NCBI GenBank assembly: GCA_934757275.1 | Contig: CAKVLN010000014.1 | Span: 1 to 31,266, forward strand | Direction of reading: 5' to 3' | From: an uncultured Candidatus Melainabacteria bacterium | GTDB lineage: Bacteria > Cyanobacteriota > Vampirovibrionia > Gastranaerophilales > Gastranaerophilaceae | Length of the DNA: 31,266 nt | Part shown: positions 15,054 to 23,104 of the stretch, one piece after another | How positions within the stretch are numbered: the stretch's first letter is position 1 | Layout: each line of letters begins with the position of its first letter | Program-made: the position numbers and the translations under genes | Notes under the pieces: generated by a model | Database searches by the model: none | Told to the model about the DNA's origin: nothing | What the model saw: only the letters and a program-made list of their open reading frames with translations

Positions 15054-15710
15054 TTAACCAACAATCTTAACGCCAGAGCTTGTACCCAAACGAGTTGCAC
15101 CAGCTTCTATCATCTTCAAAGCGGCTTCCTTATCTCTAATTCCGCCAGATGCCTTAACCTGTAAGCCAGCGTCTTTAACTGTCTTAAACATCAAAGCAAC
15201 GTCTTCTGCTTTAGCACCAACGCCATTTTTAACAAAGCCAGTAGAAGTTTTAACCAAATCGGCTTTTGCCTCTACACACAATTCGCAAGCTTTTTTGATT
15301 TCGTCTTGATTCAACAAATCAGTTTCCAAAATAACCTTCAAATTGTGACCTTGACAAGCCCCCTTGATAGAAGAAATTTCGTCAACTACAGCATCATACT
15401 CTTTATCTTTTAGCAAACCAACATTTATAACCATATCGATTTCATCGGCACCATTCTTGATGGCATCAATGGTTTCCAAAATCTTAACTTCTTTTGTGTT
15501 TTGTCCTAAAGGAAAACCAATTACTGTAACTACCTTAACGTCGCTATTTTTAGTTTCTTTTAAATACTGTTTTGCATATTTAACCTGACAAGGATTAACG
15601 CAAACACCAAAGAAATCGTGTTCAACAGCTTCGTCTAAAAGTTTTGTAATTTCTGCCTTTGTAGCATCTTGTTTAAGCAATGTATGTTCGATATATTTGT
15701 TTAAATTCAT
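15054..15710 (-). CDS. deoC: Deoxyribose-phosphate aldolase
   Basis: Cleaves 2-deoxyribose-5-phosphate to acetaldehyde and glyceraldehyde-3-phosphate in nucleoside salvage. The 218 residues form a TIM barrel with family motifs: N-terminal IEHTLLK, VTVIGFPLGQN, DEIDMVINVG, LKVILETDLL, and the Schiff-base lysine in ADLVKTSTGF; GGIRDKEAALKMIEAGATRLG closes the phosphate site (shown in part by GATRLGTSSG). The ribosome binding site AAAGGT lies about 8 bases upstream. No other deo genes are adjacent. Confidence 0.97.
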   Translation of the reverse strand: MNLNKYIEHTLLKQDATKAEITKLLDEAVEHDFFGVCVNPCQVKYAKQYLKETKNSDVKVVTVIGFPLGQNTKEVKILETIDAIKNGADEIDMVINVGLLKDKEYDAVVDEISSIKGACQGHNLKVILETDLLNQDEIKKACELCVEAKADLVKTSTGFVKNGVGAKAEDVALMFKTVKDAGLQVKASGGIRDKEAALKMIEAGATRLGTSSGVKIVG

Positions 15711-15774
15711 GATATGACCTTTCTTTATATTTTAGTTGAACGCACTTCGTTATATTTTCTTGCAAGGTTAAGTA

Positions 15775-16617
15775 TTAACCTTTAAGACTGAAAAACACCG
15801 CAGTCACAATACCCATTATTAAGCAATAGTAACCGAATATTCCCAAAGAGAATTTTGAAACAAACTTCAAGAAATATTTAATACAAAGATAGCCAACAAT
15901 ACCTGAGACTATTGTACCAGCAATGATTGCCACCCAGTTATATGTAACCACTTCTGCAAAATCAAGTTTTACTAGAGGATAAACCATTGACGCACCTAGA
16001 ATAATTGGAATACTCAACAAGAAGGAATATTTCGCAGCAGTCGTTCTATCAGAGCCATTTAAAAGTCCAGTTGCAATAGTTAAACCAGAACGTGAGAACC
16101 CTGGAAGTGCTGCCAAACCTTGCGCAATAGCCATCATTATTGAGCTTTTTAAAGAGATGTCCTTCTTATCTGGGTGTCTTTTTGCCCAAGCTTCACTGAA
16201 CAATAGCAAAATACCAGTTCCAACAAGCAAACCACCTACAATTGCAGGTTTAAAAACCAAAAATTCAGCAACTTCATTCAACGGAAAAGCAATAACAACC
16301 GTAATTATTGTGCCTATGAAAATATAAACACCAGTTTTGAAATCTTTTGAGGAATAATCTTTGTTCTTCAAACCAAAATAAAGAGCCTTCAAAATCGCCC
16401 AAATTTCTTTGCGGAAAAAAATCAACACCGCAATTAAAGTTCCGAGGTGCAACATTATATCTAGAAAAACTTCTTGATTTGATTCTTGAACGATTTCTAT
16501 ACCTTTAAAAACTTTATAAAAATTTGAAGTAAACACAAGGTGCGCAGAGCTTGAAATTGGCAAAAATTCGCTCAAACCTTGTACTATACCCATTAATATT
16601 GATTGTATTAAATCCAT
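15775..16617 (-). CDS. uppP: Undecaprenyl-diphosphatase
   Basis: Integral membrane phosphatase that recycles the lipid carrier undecaprenyl pyrophosphate for cell wall synthesis and confers some bacitracin resistance. The 280 residues with about eight hydrophobic segments start with GIVQGLSEFLPISSSAHLV, which contains the essential (E/Q)-rich motif and PISSSAH; the second motif PGFSRSGLTIATGLL is intact. It lies 65 bases from deoC and 20 bases after the GNAT-like gene end, so it may be co-transcribed with that gene. Confidence 0.98.
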   Translation of the reverse strand: MDLIQSILMGIVQGLSEFLPISSSAHLVFTSNFYKVFKGIEIVQESNQEVFLDIMLHLGTLIAVLIFFRKEIWAILKALYFGLKNKDYSSKDFKTGVYIFIGTIITVVIAFPLNEVAEFLVFKPAIVGGLLVGTGILLLFSEAWAKRHPDKKDISLKSSIMMAIAQGLAALPGFSRSGLTIATGLLNGSDRTTAAKYSFLLSIPIILGASMVYPLVKLDFAEVVTYNWVAIIAGTIVSGIVGYLCIKYFLKFVSKFSLGIFGYYCLIMGIVTAVFFSLKG

Positions 16618-16636
16618 CTTCCCCTCTTTCTAATTA

Positions 16637-17620
16637 TTAGACTACTGGTCGAACACTGCAAAATTGACTCAAAATAGTAAACTTGCCAGAATGTACTTGC
16701 TCTCTTATAACTCTTGCGGAAGAGTTTGTAAGCACAATTTGGTTTTGAGCGCATTCAAACTTATGCTCTAAAAAAAGTTGCTCGTATTTTTCACCAACTT
16801 GAGTGTATTTTTTTGTTTTTATGTATAAATTAAAATCTTTTTGGCGTTTCCTCAACTGTGATTGAGCAAAACTTATAACAGAAAATATATCAATATCAGC
16901 CCAAGAAGATTGAACGACATCTAACACAAAGTTCTTGTTGTCTGCACTTTGAAGAGATATATAGCAGGTTAGATTTCTATTATTTTTATCTTCTATAACG
17001 TATTTGTACTCATTAAAATAAGAAAGCCCCTTAAACAAAACCTCTTTAAACTCTTTCGCATCACGACTTAGAAGTGGTCTAAAATGCGGTAACAAAGATT
17101 CGTTGTAAAGGCTTGCAACAGTCGCAGCGTCAGAGTTTCTAAACTCCCTAAATTCTCGTTTATCAAACTCGCTCTCAACATCAGTAACCTTCCACAACTT
17201 TTCATAAGAGATTTGGGTGAAGTTGCATTTTGCAACAAACAGTCTTACAAGTTCTGGCAAGAAATCGTCAATTTTAACAATAAAAGAAGATGCGCCCATA
17301 GCTTTGTATTTTGAAACGACATATTGAATAAGTTCGCCTGCGTCATCATAACAGTTGTCTTCAAAAAACAACCTTTGAATTTCCATTTTTTTAAGCGGAC
17401 ATCTTGAAGGTGCAATTGTTATCAAGCCTTTAATTTCTTTTTTTTCTTTTAAAACGTAGCTTTCAGGCAAAAACTTAAATCTAAGAGGCAAAAGGTGGTG
17501 CAGAGGAAGAAGCGGATTAAACATAATATGATTAATGTACTTATCTCTGTTATTGAGAAAAGAAATCATCTCCTGCATTCTTTTTTTATCAAAATAATAA
17601 AGCTTTCTAATCTTCCTCAT
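16637..17620 (-). CDS. GNAT-like acetyltransferase domain protein
   Basis: 327 residues without membrane segments. Two regions look like degenerate GNAT folds: residues about 45-140 (LPESYVLKEKKEIKGLITIA ... YKAMGASSFIVKIDDF) and about 155-310 (EFRNSDAATVASLYNESLLP ... FVLDVVQSSWADIDIFSVISF). The typical acetyl-CoA Q/RxxGxG/A loop is not clear in either half, so activity is uncertain. Its -10 box lies so close to ATG 17620 that the mRNA may be leaderless. uppP follows directly. Substrate unknown. Confidence 0.7.
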   Translation of the reverse strand: MRKIRKLYYFDKKRMQEMISFLNNRDKYINHIMFNPLLPLHHLLPLRFKFLPESYVLKEKKEIKGLITIAPSRCPLKKMEIQRLFFEDNCYDDAGELIQYVVSKYKAMGASSFIVKIDDFLPELVRLFVAKCNFTQISYEKLWKVTDVESEFDKREFREFRNSDAATVASLYNESLLPHFRPLLSRDAKEFKEVLFKGLSYFNEYKYVIEDKNNRNLTCYISLQSADNKNFVLDVVQSSWADIDIFSVISFAQSQLRKRQKDFNLYIKTKKYTQVGEKYEQLFLEHKFECAQNQIVLTNSSARVIREQVHSGKFTILSQFCSVRPVV

Positions 17621-17626
17621 AAAAAG

Positions 17627-17635
17627 ATTATAGCA
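17627..17635 (-). promoter_or_regulatory. Extended -10 directly upstream of ATG 17620
   Basis: TGCTATAAT on the minus strand; the hexamer ends 7 bases before the ATG, so the expected start site coincides with the start codon. No Shine-Dalgarno could be transcribed. Confidence 0.65.
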
Positions 17636-17650
17636 TGTAAAAATTCCACA

Positions 17651-17680
17651 TTGTCATTTTATTTGTCTTTATTGTATAAT
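17651..17680 (+). promoter_or_regulatory. Promoter of thrB
   Basis: -35 TTGTCA (17651-17656), 18 bases, perfect -10 TATAAT (17675-17680). The start would be near 17687, giving a ~28-base leader with AGGAG at 17698-17702. Confidence 0.75.
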
Positions 17681-17714
17681 CACCTTATACTTTTATTAGG
17701 AGAATAGAAATAAA

Positions 17715-18656
17715 ATGAAAGTTAGCGTTAAAGTACCGGCAACGTCTGCAAACATAGGCCCTGGGTTCGACTGTTTAGGACTTGCGCTCCCTATTTATAA
17801 TACAGTTACGATTGAAGAAACCGTATTACCAGGGACTGGTATTGAAATTAATATGATGTCAGAAGACGAAACTTCTATTGATGAGATGATTTTTGATGAC
17901 ATTCCTCGTGATGAAAACAACATTGTATACAAAGCAGTTGAAATGCTTTACAACTCTATTGGTCAAGAACCCTCTGAATTAAAAATAAACATTCAGTCAC
18001 AAATTCCTATCACAAGAGGTTTAGGAAGTTCTGCAGCCGTAATTGTTGGAGGTTTAATCGCTGCAAACAAACTTTTAGGCTCACCTGCCGATGAAACTGC
18101 TCTACTTTCTATCGCAACAGAAGTTGAAGGCCACCCTGATAACGTTGCTCCAGCAATCTTAGGCGGTTTCGTTCTTGCCTCTCAAGAGGACGATGGTTCA
18201 ATTGTTTACAGAAAACTAAATTGGCCGAACGAATGGGATATCACAGTTTGCATACCTGATTTTGAACTTTCTACAAATATTGCACGTTCAGTTTTGCCAG
18301 AAAATGTTCCTTTGCAACACGCAATATACAATTCAAAACACCTTGCAATGCTTATTGATGCAGTTAATACAAAAGACGAAAAGTTGATGAAGGTTGCGCT
18401 TCACGATAAACTTCATCAACCATACAGAGAAAAATTAGTTCCTGGAATGAAGGAAATCATGGAAGCCTTTAAGCACGAAGACGGCGTTCTAGGTTGCGTG
18501 CTTTCAGGTGCAGGTCCTACAATGTTGATTATTTCTCACAAATATGATTTAGACAAAATCAAATCAACTGTCAAAGATATTTGGGAGCCACAAAGTGTTA
18601 AGGTTGATATAAGAACCCTAAAAGTAGAACAAAACGGGGCAGAAATATTAGAATAA
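17715..18656 (+). CDS. thrB: Homoserine kinase
   Basis: Phosphorylates homoserine for threonine synthesis. The 313 residues belong to the GHMP kinase family: N-terminal VPATSANIGPGFDCLGLAL, the ATP-binding glycine/serine motif PITRGLGSSAAVIVGG, EGHPDNVAPAILGG and the C-terminal LSGAGPTMLI motif. AGGAG precedes ATG 17715 by 12 bases. It is transcribed alone, from a clear promoter to a strong terminator; thrA and thrC are not nearby. Confidence 0.97.
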   Translation: MKVSVKVPATSANIGPGFDCLGLALPIYNTVTIEETVLPGTGIEINMMSEDETSIDEMIFDDIPRDENNIVYKAVEMLYNSIGQEPSELKINIQSQIPITRGLGSSAAVIVGGLIAANKLLGSPADETALLSIATEVEGHPDNVAPAILGGFVLASQEDDGSIVYRKLNWPNEWDITVCIPDFELSTNIARSVLPENVPLQHAIYNSKHLAMLIDAVNTKDEKLMKVALHDKLHQPYREKLVPGMKEIMEAFKHEDGVLGCVLSGAGPTMLIISHKYDLDKIKSTVKDIWEPQSVKVDIRTLKVEQNGAEILE

Positions 18657-18676
18657 TAAAGGTACATAATAAAAAA

Positions 18677-18710
18677 GGGGTCAATTTGATTTTCAAATTG
18701 ACCCCTTTTT
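18677..18710. terminator. Bidirectional terminator between thrB and the RelA/SpoT-domain gene
   Basis: Perfect 12-bp arms GGGGTCAATTTG and CAAATTGACCCC around a 5-base loop. AAAAAA lies on the left and TTTTTT on the right, so both converging genes get a T-run. Confidence 0.95.
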
Positions 18711-18716
18711 TATCAT

Positions 18717-19973
18717 TTATTTTTTAGAAGCTTTTCTTTGACCTCGTTCTACCAGTTTTGCTATATTGTTATAATCAAAATCAAGTGATGATATTCCATA
18801 TTTTAACTCTATATCACTTGGGAATAATTGATATTGAATAGGCAAGAATTGTTCTTTTTTCTTTGCACTTTTTTTGGTGTAAGGCATATCAGCTTTCATT
18901 CTTTGGAATAAAAACATTTCGCCTCTATATTTATTGAATTTTTCTTTCGCATTTTTAACAATTTCTTTTGCTCTAGCTTCACCTTCTTGAGCAAAGAATT
19001 TAGGATTTACAAGCGGCTCAAATAGTTCATGGAATTTTTCTGGACAATTGGCAGGATTTTTCCCATCTAATTTTTTATAAACCAAATCATCAAGGTGTTT
19101 TGCTTTATTTGTATTATCACCCATTACTTGCATTTCAAATGTAGCAGCTCTTTTACCTGGAATACGGAATAAGAAGTGGATTGCGCAATAGTTTGCTGGA
19201 GTAAAATCATGGTCAAGATTTGCGTTTACTCTTTCTTTGCTGCCACCTTTTTTCCAAACTCCGTTTTGAATATCTGCCATCTTTTTCAACATTGAAACAG
19301 AAGCGTAATCATATTTTGAAGCATCACGTTCTGCTAAGCCTTTTACTGCTTTTGGACGTTTATTTTCAATTTCCACAAGTTCTATAGTTCTTGATTTAAT
19401 CAACGGAATCATACGGTCTAGAATGCCATCAACTGTTTTCTTGTCAGAATCTCTCAATACAAGCTTTGTACCGATTAAATCTGTCATATTTTGAAGAACT
19501 TCGTCAACACTGGACCATTTTCTGCTACCAGTCTTTTCTTTTAGTGAGCCAACTGATTTTAGTCTATAAGCAATTTCTAAAATTGGGTTATTAGGATTCT
19601 TTGCATCAGCAACCAAGTCGCCAAAGGTATCTTCCATAAATTTAAAAACTTTTTGAGCGGACATCAACATTCTGTTATGAATAGCTTTTGCAGTTGTATT
19701 ATTAATTTCCATAGATTTTTCTGCTACTTTATTTGTAGGTCCAGACTCTTCTTTAACTGCAACATCAGCATTTTTTACCATTAATTGTAATATATTAACA
19801 GCTTTTTTTGTAGTTTTGCTTGCATGAGCGCCAGCTTTAAAAGAAACTGTATCTTGTTTAATCGGTTCGTCCATCTTTAAACCAAAATTTGTTAAAAGTT
19901 GACCTTGATTATTTGCACTAGTTTCTGACGCCTTAAAGCGAGGCACTATACTTGTAATTGATTGAATATTCAT
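18717..19973 (-). CDS. Unusual RelA/SpoT-domain protein (putative alarmone synthetase-like)
   Basis: 418 residues. The N-terminal ~125 are low-complexity and polar (SIVPRFKASE, DTVSFKAG). Residues about 130-300 show the order of a RelA/SpoT nucleotidyltransferase: RLKSVGSLKEK (R137, K139, S143), DLIGTKLVLRD (D165 in the place of the DIxGxR aspartate), ANYCAIHFLF (Y262, H266, the YxSLH equivalent), FEMQVMGD (E280, the ExQxR position) and H293. There are no HD, TGS or ACT domains. The usual arginine after ExQ is replaced, and there is no hydrolase or antitoxin partner next door. It could be a small alarmone synthetase, a relative of tRNA-modifying toxSAS enzymes, or an inactive relative. The C-terminal ~110 residues are basic and helical. 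The ribosome binding site AAAGG is about 10 bases upstream. Confidence 0.7.
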   Translation of the reverse strand: MNIQSITSIVPRFKASETSANNQGQLLTNFGLKMDEPIKQDTVSFKAGAHASKTTKKAVNILQLMVKNADVAVKEESGPTNKVAEKSMEINNTTAKAIHNRMLMSAQKVFKFMEDTFGDLVADAKNPNNPILEIAYRLKSVGSLKEKTGSRKWSSVDEVLQNMTDLIGTKLVLRDSDKKTVDGILDRMIPLIKSRTIELVEIENKRPKAVKGLAERDASKYDYASVSMLKKMADIQNGVWKKGGSKERVNANLDHDFTPANYCAIHFLFRIPGKRAATFEMQVMGDNTNKAKHLDDLVYKKLDGKNPANCPEKFHELFEPLVNPKFFAQEGEARAKEIVKNAKEKFNKYRGEMFLFQRMKADMPYTKKSAKKKEQFLPIQYQLFPSDIELKYGISSLDFDYNNIAKLVERGQRKASKK

Positions 19974-20105
19974 ACGCTACTTACCTTTCGTCTGAAAATA
20001 TAAAACATGTGAAGATAAAAAATTGCTATTATTTGAAGTTTTATTACAAAATATTAAAAAATAGAGTTCTTGTAAATTAGTCAAACGAGTTATAAATACT
20101 CTTTT

Positions 20106-20783
20106 TTACACTTGAGTATCTTCTGCCAAACCTTCTTCTATTTTGTTTTCATAGCCAGTAAATTCACAAATCTGTCTTGCCCATTCTCTCAAAATTTCGT
20201 TTTCATCAAGAGTATAAGAAATAGGCTTACCAATTTTTACTGTTACATGTTTTTCAAACAATTTTTTAGCATATCCGTCGAAACCACAAATACCAACAGG
20301 CACAATATCAGCTTTGAATTTTTTGGCAAACAAAATAAAACCTTTATGAACATTCTTGATTTCTGGTTCTTTTACGATTTTACCTTGTGGAAAAATTCCC
20401 AATGCCCAATCGGTGTTGAAAACAGATTTCACTGTTTTGAAGGTCGCAATTTCTGGTTTTTCACGATTTACGGCAAAAGCACCTAAGGTGTGCACTAGAA
20501 AGCGTAATAATTTGCTATCATCTTTGAATAGCTCTTGTTTTGCCATATATGCAATTGTTTTCCAAGCAGCTAAAGCAATTAAAGGTGGGTCAATATATGA
20601 AACATGATTACCAGCATAAATAACATGAGAATCTTTAGGCAAGTTTTCACGCCCTTCAATCTTGAGGTTGTACATCAATTTAGTAACAGGTAAAACCACA
20701 AGCATTACAAAGGTCATGTAATACAGGCTTCTAAAAAAGTTGTAATCTTTTTCGGTACGTCTGTTGTAATTTTTTTCAGTCAT
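20106..20783 (-). CDS. plsC: 1-acyl-sn-glycerol-3-phosphate acyltransferase, paralog 2
   Basis: Adds the second acyl chain to lysophosphatidic acid, a membrane phospholipid precursor. About 225 residues: a hydrophobic N-terminal helix (YMTFVMLVVLPVTKLMY), then catalytic NHVSYIDPP (H-x4-D) and substrate-binding FPQGKIVKEPE, followed by DIVPVGICGF. ATG 20783 is preferred; a TTG nine bases upstream is in frame but farther from the ribosome binding site. It follows paralog 1 by 37 bases, so the two are co-transcribed. In FPQGK the usual T-R after G is missing, which may alter acyl preference. Confidence 0.92.
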   Translation of the reverse strand: MTEKNYNRRTEKDYNFFRSLYYMTFVMLVVLPVTKLMYNLKIEGRENLPKDSHVIYAGNHVSYIDPPLIALAAWKTIAYMAKQELFKDDSKLLRFLVHTLGAFAVNREKPEIATFKTVKSVFNTDWALGIFPQGKIVKEPEIKNVHKGFILFAKKFKADIVPVGICGFDGYAKKLFEKHVTVKIGKPISYTLDENEILREWARQICEFTGYENKIEEGLAEDTQV

Positions 20784-20820
20784 CTTTTTCAATCCACTCT
20801 TAATTCTAAATTTTCTAATA

Positions 20821-21498
20821 TTATACTTTGACTTGTTCTTTTTTATACTTAAAGCCCGTCAACTCTTGAATAGCATTGCCCCAAGCATCAACCATGCCAG
20901 TAACATCGTCTGAATACGGAATTAATTTTCCAATCTTAACTACGATTTTTCCCGTGAAAGGAAATCTCTTAACCTCTTGAGTTCCTGTAATACCTACTGG
21001 CAAAATTCCGCATTTTGTACTTTTTGCAAGTGATGCAAAACCTTTTGTAATATGACTGATTTCCCCAGGCTCCTGCCTTGTTCCTTGAGGGAAAATACCC
21101 AAAACCCAACCGGTCTTTTTTATTGTCATAACAGTTTTGATTGTTGAAACACCAAGCTTTTCTCTATCCACCGCAAATGCGCCCAACCAATCAAGCCACC
21201 AGCGCATAAATGGGTTTTCAAACAATTCTTTTTTTGCCATATACGCAACACCACGTTTCATTATTGCACATACCAAAGGTGGGTCAAGTGTTGATAAGTG
21301 GTTTGCAGCTATAATATAACTGTTGTCTTGAGGAATATTTTCTTTTCCCTGAACTTCAAGGCGATAAACCAATTTAAAACGTATCATATAAAAAACATGT
21401 GTTACAAGAAATAAAAACAATTTTCTCCATCTGTTGTAAAACTCAGGAGTTCTTAGTGAATACTTATTTCCGTTCGTTTTTTTTGTATCGTGTGACAT
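20821..21498 (-). CDS. plsC: 1-acyl-sn-glycerol-3-phosphate acyltransferase, paralog 1
   Basis: Same reaction as its downstream neighbour. About 225 residues with a hydrophobic segment (KLFLFLVTHVFYMIRF), catalytic NHLSTLDPP, and the canonical FPQGTRQEPGE glycerophosphate-binding motif, then GILPVGITGTQ. The start is ATG 21498 with GAGGGG about 8 bases upstream, rather than the TTG at 21516. It is the first gene of a two-gene operon driven by the extended -10 at 21524-21532. The canonical motif makes this the likely main PlsC. Confidence 0.95.
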   Translation of the reverse strand: MSHDTKKTNGNKYSLRTPEFYNRWRKLFLFLVTHVFYMIRFKLVYRLEVQGKENIPQDNSYIIAANHLSTLDPPLVCAIMKRGVAYMAKKELFENPFMRWWLDWLGAFAVDREKLGVSTIKTVMTIKKTGWVLGIFPQGTRQEPGEISHITKGFASLAKSTKCGILPVGITGTQEVKRFPFTGKIVVKIGKLIPYSDDVTGMVDAWGNAIQELTGFKYKKEQVKV

Positions 21499-21523
21499 AA
21501 TTAATCCCCTCGTCAATACTGAT

Positions 21524-21532
21524 ATTATAGCA
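21524..21532 (-). promoter_or_regulatory. Extended -10 of the plsC pair
   Basis: TGCTATAAT on the minus strand, giving a ~18-base leader that contains GAGGGG. Same nonamer as upstream of 14990 and 17620. Confidence 0.7.
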
Positions 21533-21704
21533 TAAAGCTTTTTAAATAAATATTATTCTATGTGGGAGTTGATTTTATGTTTTTAGTGATTGAACAAAAA
21601 TTAGCAGTTTTTATTTTAATCAATGTCCTCCCGCATTCGTAGCTAGGGTGGTGGAACTCCTTCCCTTGTTAGGCAAGATATTTCTCTTCAAAATTTTACA
21701 AAAA

Positions 21705-21727
21705 TAGGGCGGCTGAAAGCCGCCCTA
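21705..21727. repeat. GC-rich palindrome 3' of pgk
   Basis: TAGGGCGGC TGAAA GCCGCCCTA: 9-bp arms around the same TGAAA loop seen in family A copies, so it may be a related element with changed arms. It lies 29 bases past the pgk stop and could act in 3' end formation, but no T-run follows on the minus strand. Confidence 0.6.
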
Positions 21728-21755
21728 CCCTAAAAACTTATATAGAAATTTCTTT

Positions 21756-22952
21756 CTACTTGTCGTCTAATGCTGCAACTCCAGGAAGTACTTTACCTTC
21801 GATAAATTCAAGAGAAGCACCACCACCAGTTGAAACGTGAGTGAAGTCTTCTGCTTTAAAGAATTTCTTAGCAGCAGAAACAGAGTCACCACCACCAATA
21901 ACTGATGTAGCACCAGCCTTAGTAGCTTCAACGATAGCTTCTAAAACAGCCTTTGTACCTTCAGCGAATTTAGGATTTTCAAAAGCACCAACTGGGCCAT
22001 TCATAAGAATTGTTTTTGAAGATTTTAGAACTTCTGCAAATGCTTTTCTTGAATCAGGACCAGCATCAACGCCTTCAAAACCGTCTGGAATTTCGTTTAT
22101 TTTTACAAATTCGTTCTTACCATTGCCAGAGAAATCATCTGTTACAAGAACGTCTGTTGCCATTACAAGTTTAACGCCTTTTTCTTGAGCTTTCTTTTCG
22201 ATAGCTTTTGCAACGTCGATTTGATCATCTTCGCAAATTGAATTACCGATTTTACCGCCATTAGCTTTAACGAATGTGTAAGCCATGCCACCACCGATAA
22301 TCATATTATCAACTTTGTCTAGCAAGTTTTCTAAAACACCGATTTTTGAAGAAACTTTTGCGCCACCAACTACAGCTGTAAATGGTCTAGTTGGATTGTC
22401 TAAAGCTTGTGATAAGCATCTGATTTCTTTTTCCATCAACAAACCAGAAACTGCTGGTTTAAGAACTTTAGCCAATTTTGCAGTTGAAGTGTGGTTTCTG
22501 TGAGCAGCACCAAATGCGTCGTTTACATAGAAATCACCTAATTCAGCTAATTCGTTAGCGAAAGTCATGTCATCATCTTTAGCTTCTTCAGCCTTGTAGA
22601 AACGAATGTTTTCTAATAAAGCGATTTGACCGTCAGCAAGTTTTTCAACAAATGGTTTTGCTTCTTCTACTGATGGAATAAATACGATTTCTTCGCCAAA
22701 AACTTTAGCCATGTATTTAGCAACAGGAGCTAGAGAAAATTCCATGTTTCTTTCGCCTTTTGGTCTGCCTAAGTGAGCCATAAGAACGATTCTAGCACCT
22801 TTATCTTTTAAGAATTTTACAGTAGGAACGATAGCTTGAATACGAGTATCGTCAGTTACATTTTTGTTTTCATCAAGAGGAACGTTTACGTCAACTCTAA
22901 CAAGAGCTACTTTTCCTTTGATGTCGCCTAAATCTTGAATTGATTTTTTCAT
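21756..22952 (-). CDS. pgk: Phosphoglycerate kinase
   Basis: Glycolytic ATP-forming enzyme (1,3-bisphosphoglycerate to 3-phosphoglycerate). The 398 residues match the family: N-terminal VALVRVDVNVPLDENKNVTD, the substrate-binding LMAHLGRPKG, LLENIRFYKAEE, the hinge region NGPVGAFENPKFAEGT, and the nucleotide-binding GGGDSVSAAKKF with STGGGASLEFIEG near the end. GGAAAGAG precedes the ATG. No gap or tpi neighbour is in the window. It is divergent from the cas operon, with a 152-base shared region. Confidence 0.98.
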   Translation of the reverse strand: MKKSIQDLGDIKGKVALVRVDVNVPLDENKNVTDDTRIQAIVPTVKFLKDKGARIVLMAHLGRPKGERNMEFSLAPVAKYMAKVFGEEIVFIPSVEEAKPFVEKLADGQIALLENIRFYKAEEAKDDDMTFANELAELGDFYVNDAFGAAHRNHTSTAKLAKVLKPAVSGLLMEKEIRCLSQALDNPTRPFTAVVGGAKVSSKIGVLENLLDKVDNMIIGGGMAYTFVKANGGKIGNSICEDDQIDVAKAIEKKAQEKGVKLVMATDVLVTDDFSGNGKNEFVKINEIPDGFEGVDAGPDSRKAFAEVLKSSKTILMNGPVGAFENPKFAEGTKAVLEAIVEATKAGATSVIGGGDSVSAAKKFFKAEDFTHVSTGGGASLEFIEGKVLPGVAALDDK

Positions 22953-22991
22953 AATCTCTTTCCTTTCTTATTTGCAAATAGTTGCATGATA

Positions 22992-23020
22992 ATTATATTA
23001 GAAACAAAATTTGCCTGCAA
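22992..23020 (-). promoter_or_regulatory. Promoter of pgk
   Basis: On the minus strand -35 TTGCAG (23020-23015), 17 bases, -10 TATAAT (22997-22992). The -35 lies within the inverted repeat at 23001-23030. Confidence 0.6.
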
Positions 23021-23030
23021 ATTTTGTTTC
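23001..23030. repeat. Perfect 14-bp inverted repeat between pgk and cas9
   Basis: Arms GAAACAAAATTTGC (23001-23014) and GCAAATTTTGTTTC (23017-23030) are separated by CT and followed on the plus strand by TTTCTTTTTT. It looks like a rho-independent terminator facing cas9, but no plus-strand gene lies upstream. It overlaps the pgk -35, so an operator role is also possible. Confidence 0.7.
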
Positions 23031-23055
23031 TTTCTTTTTTACATAAATAGAATCA

Positions 23056-23084
23056 TTGTCTAACAATACAAATCATGCTATATT
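23056..23084 (+). promoter_or_regulatory. Promoter of the cas operon
   Basis: -35 TTGTCT (23056-23061), exactly 17 bases, -10 TATATT (23079-23084) with an extended TGC in front. The predicted start near 23091 is at the ribosome binding site itself, giving a leader of only about 14 bases. Confidence 0.7.
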
Positions 23085-23104
23085 TAAACAAGGAGTTTAA
23101 TAAT

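Noticed and set aside
19300..19973. Toxin-antitoxin pair around the RelA/SpoT-domain gene
   Set aside because: No small gene overlaps or adjoins it; neighbours are thrB (convergent) and plsC, so a toxSAS pair is not supported.
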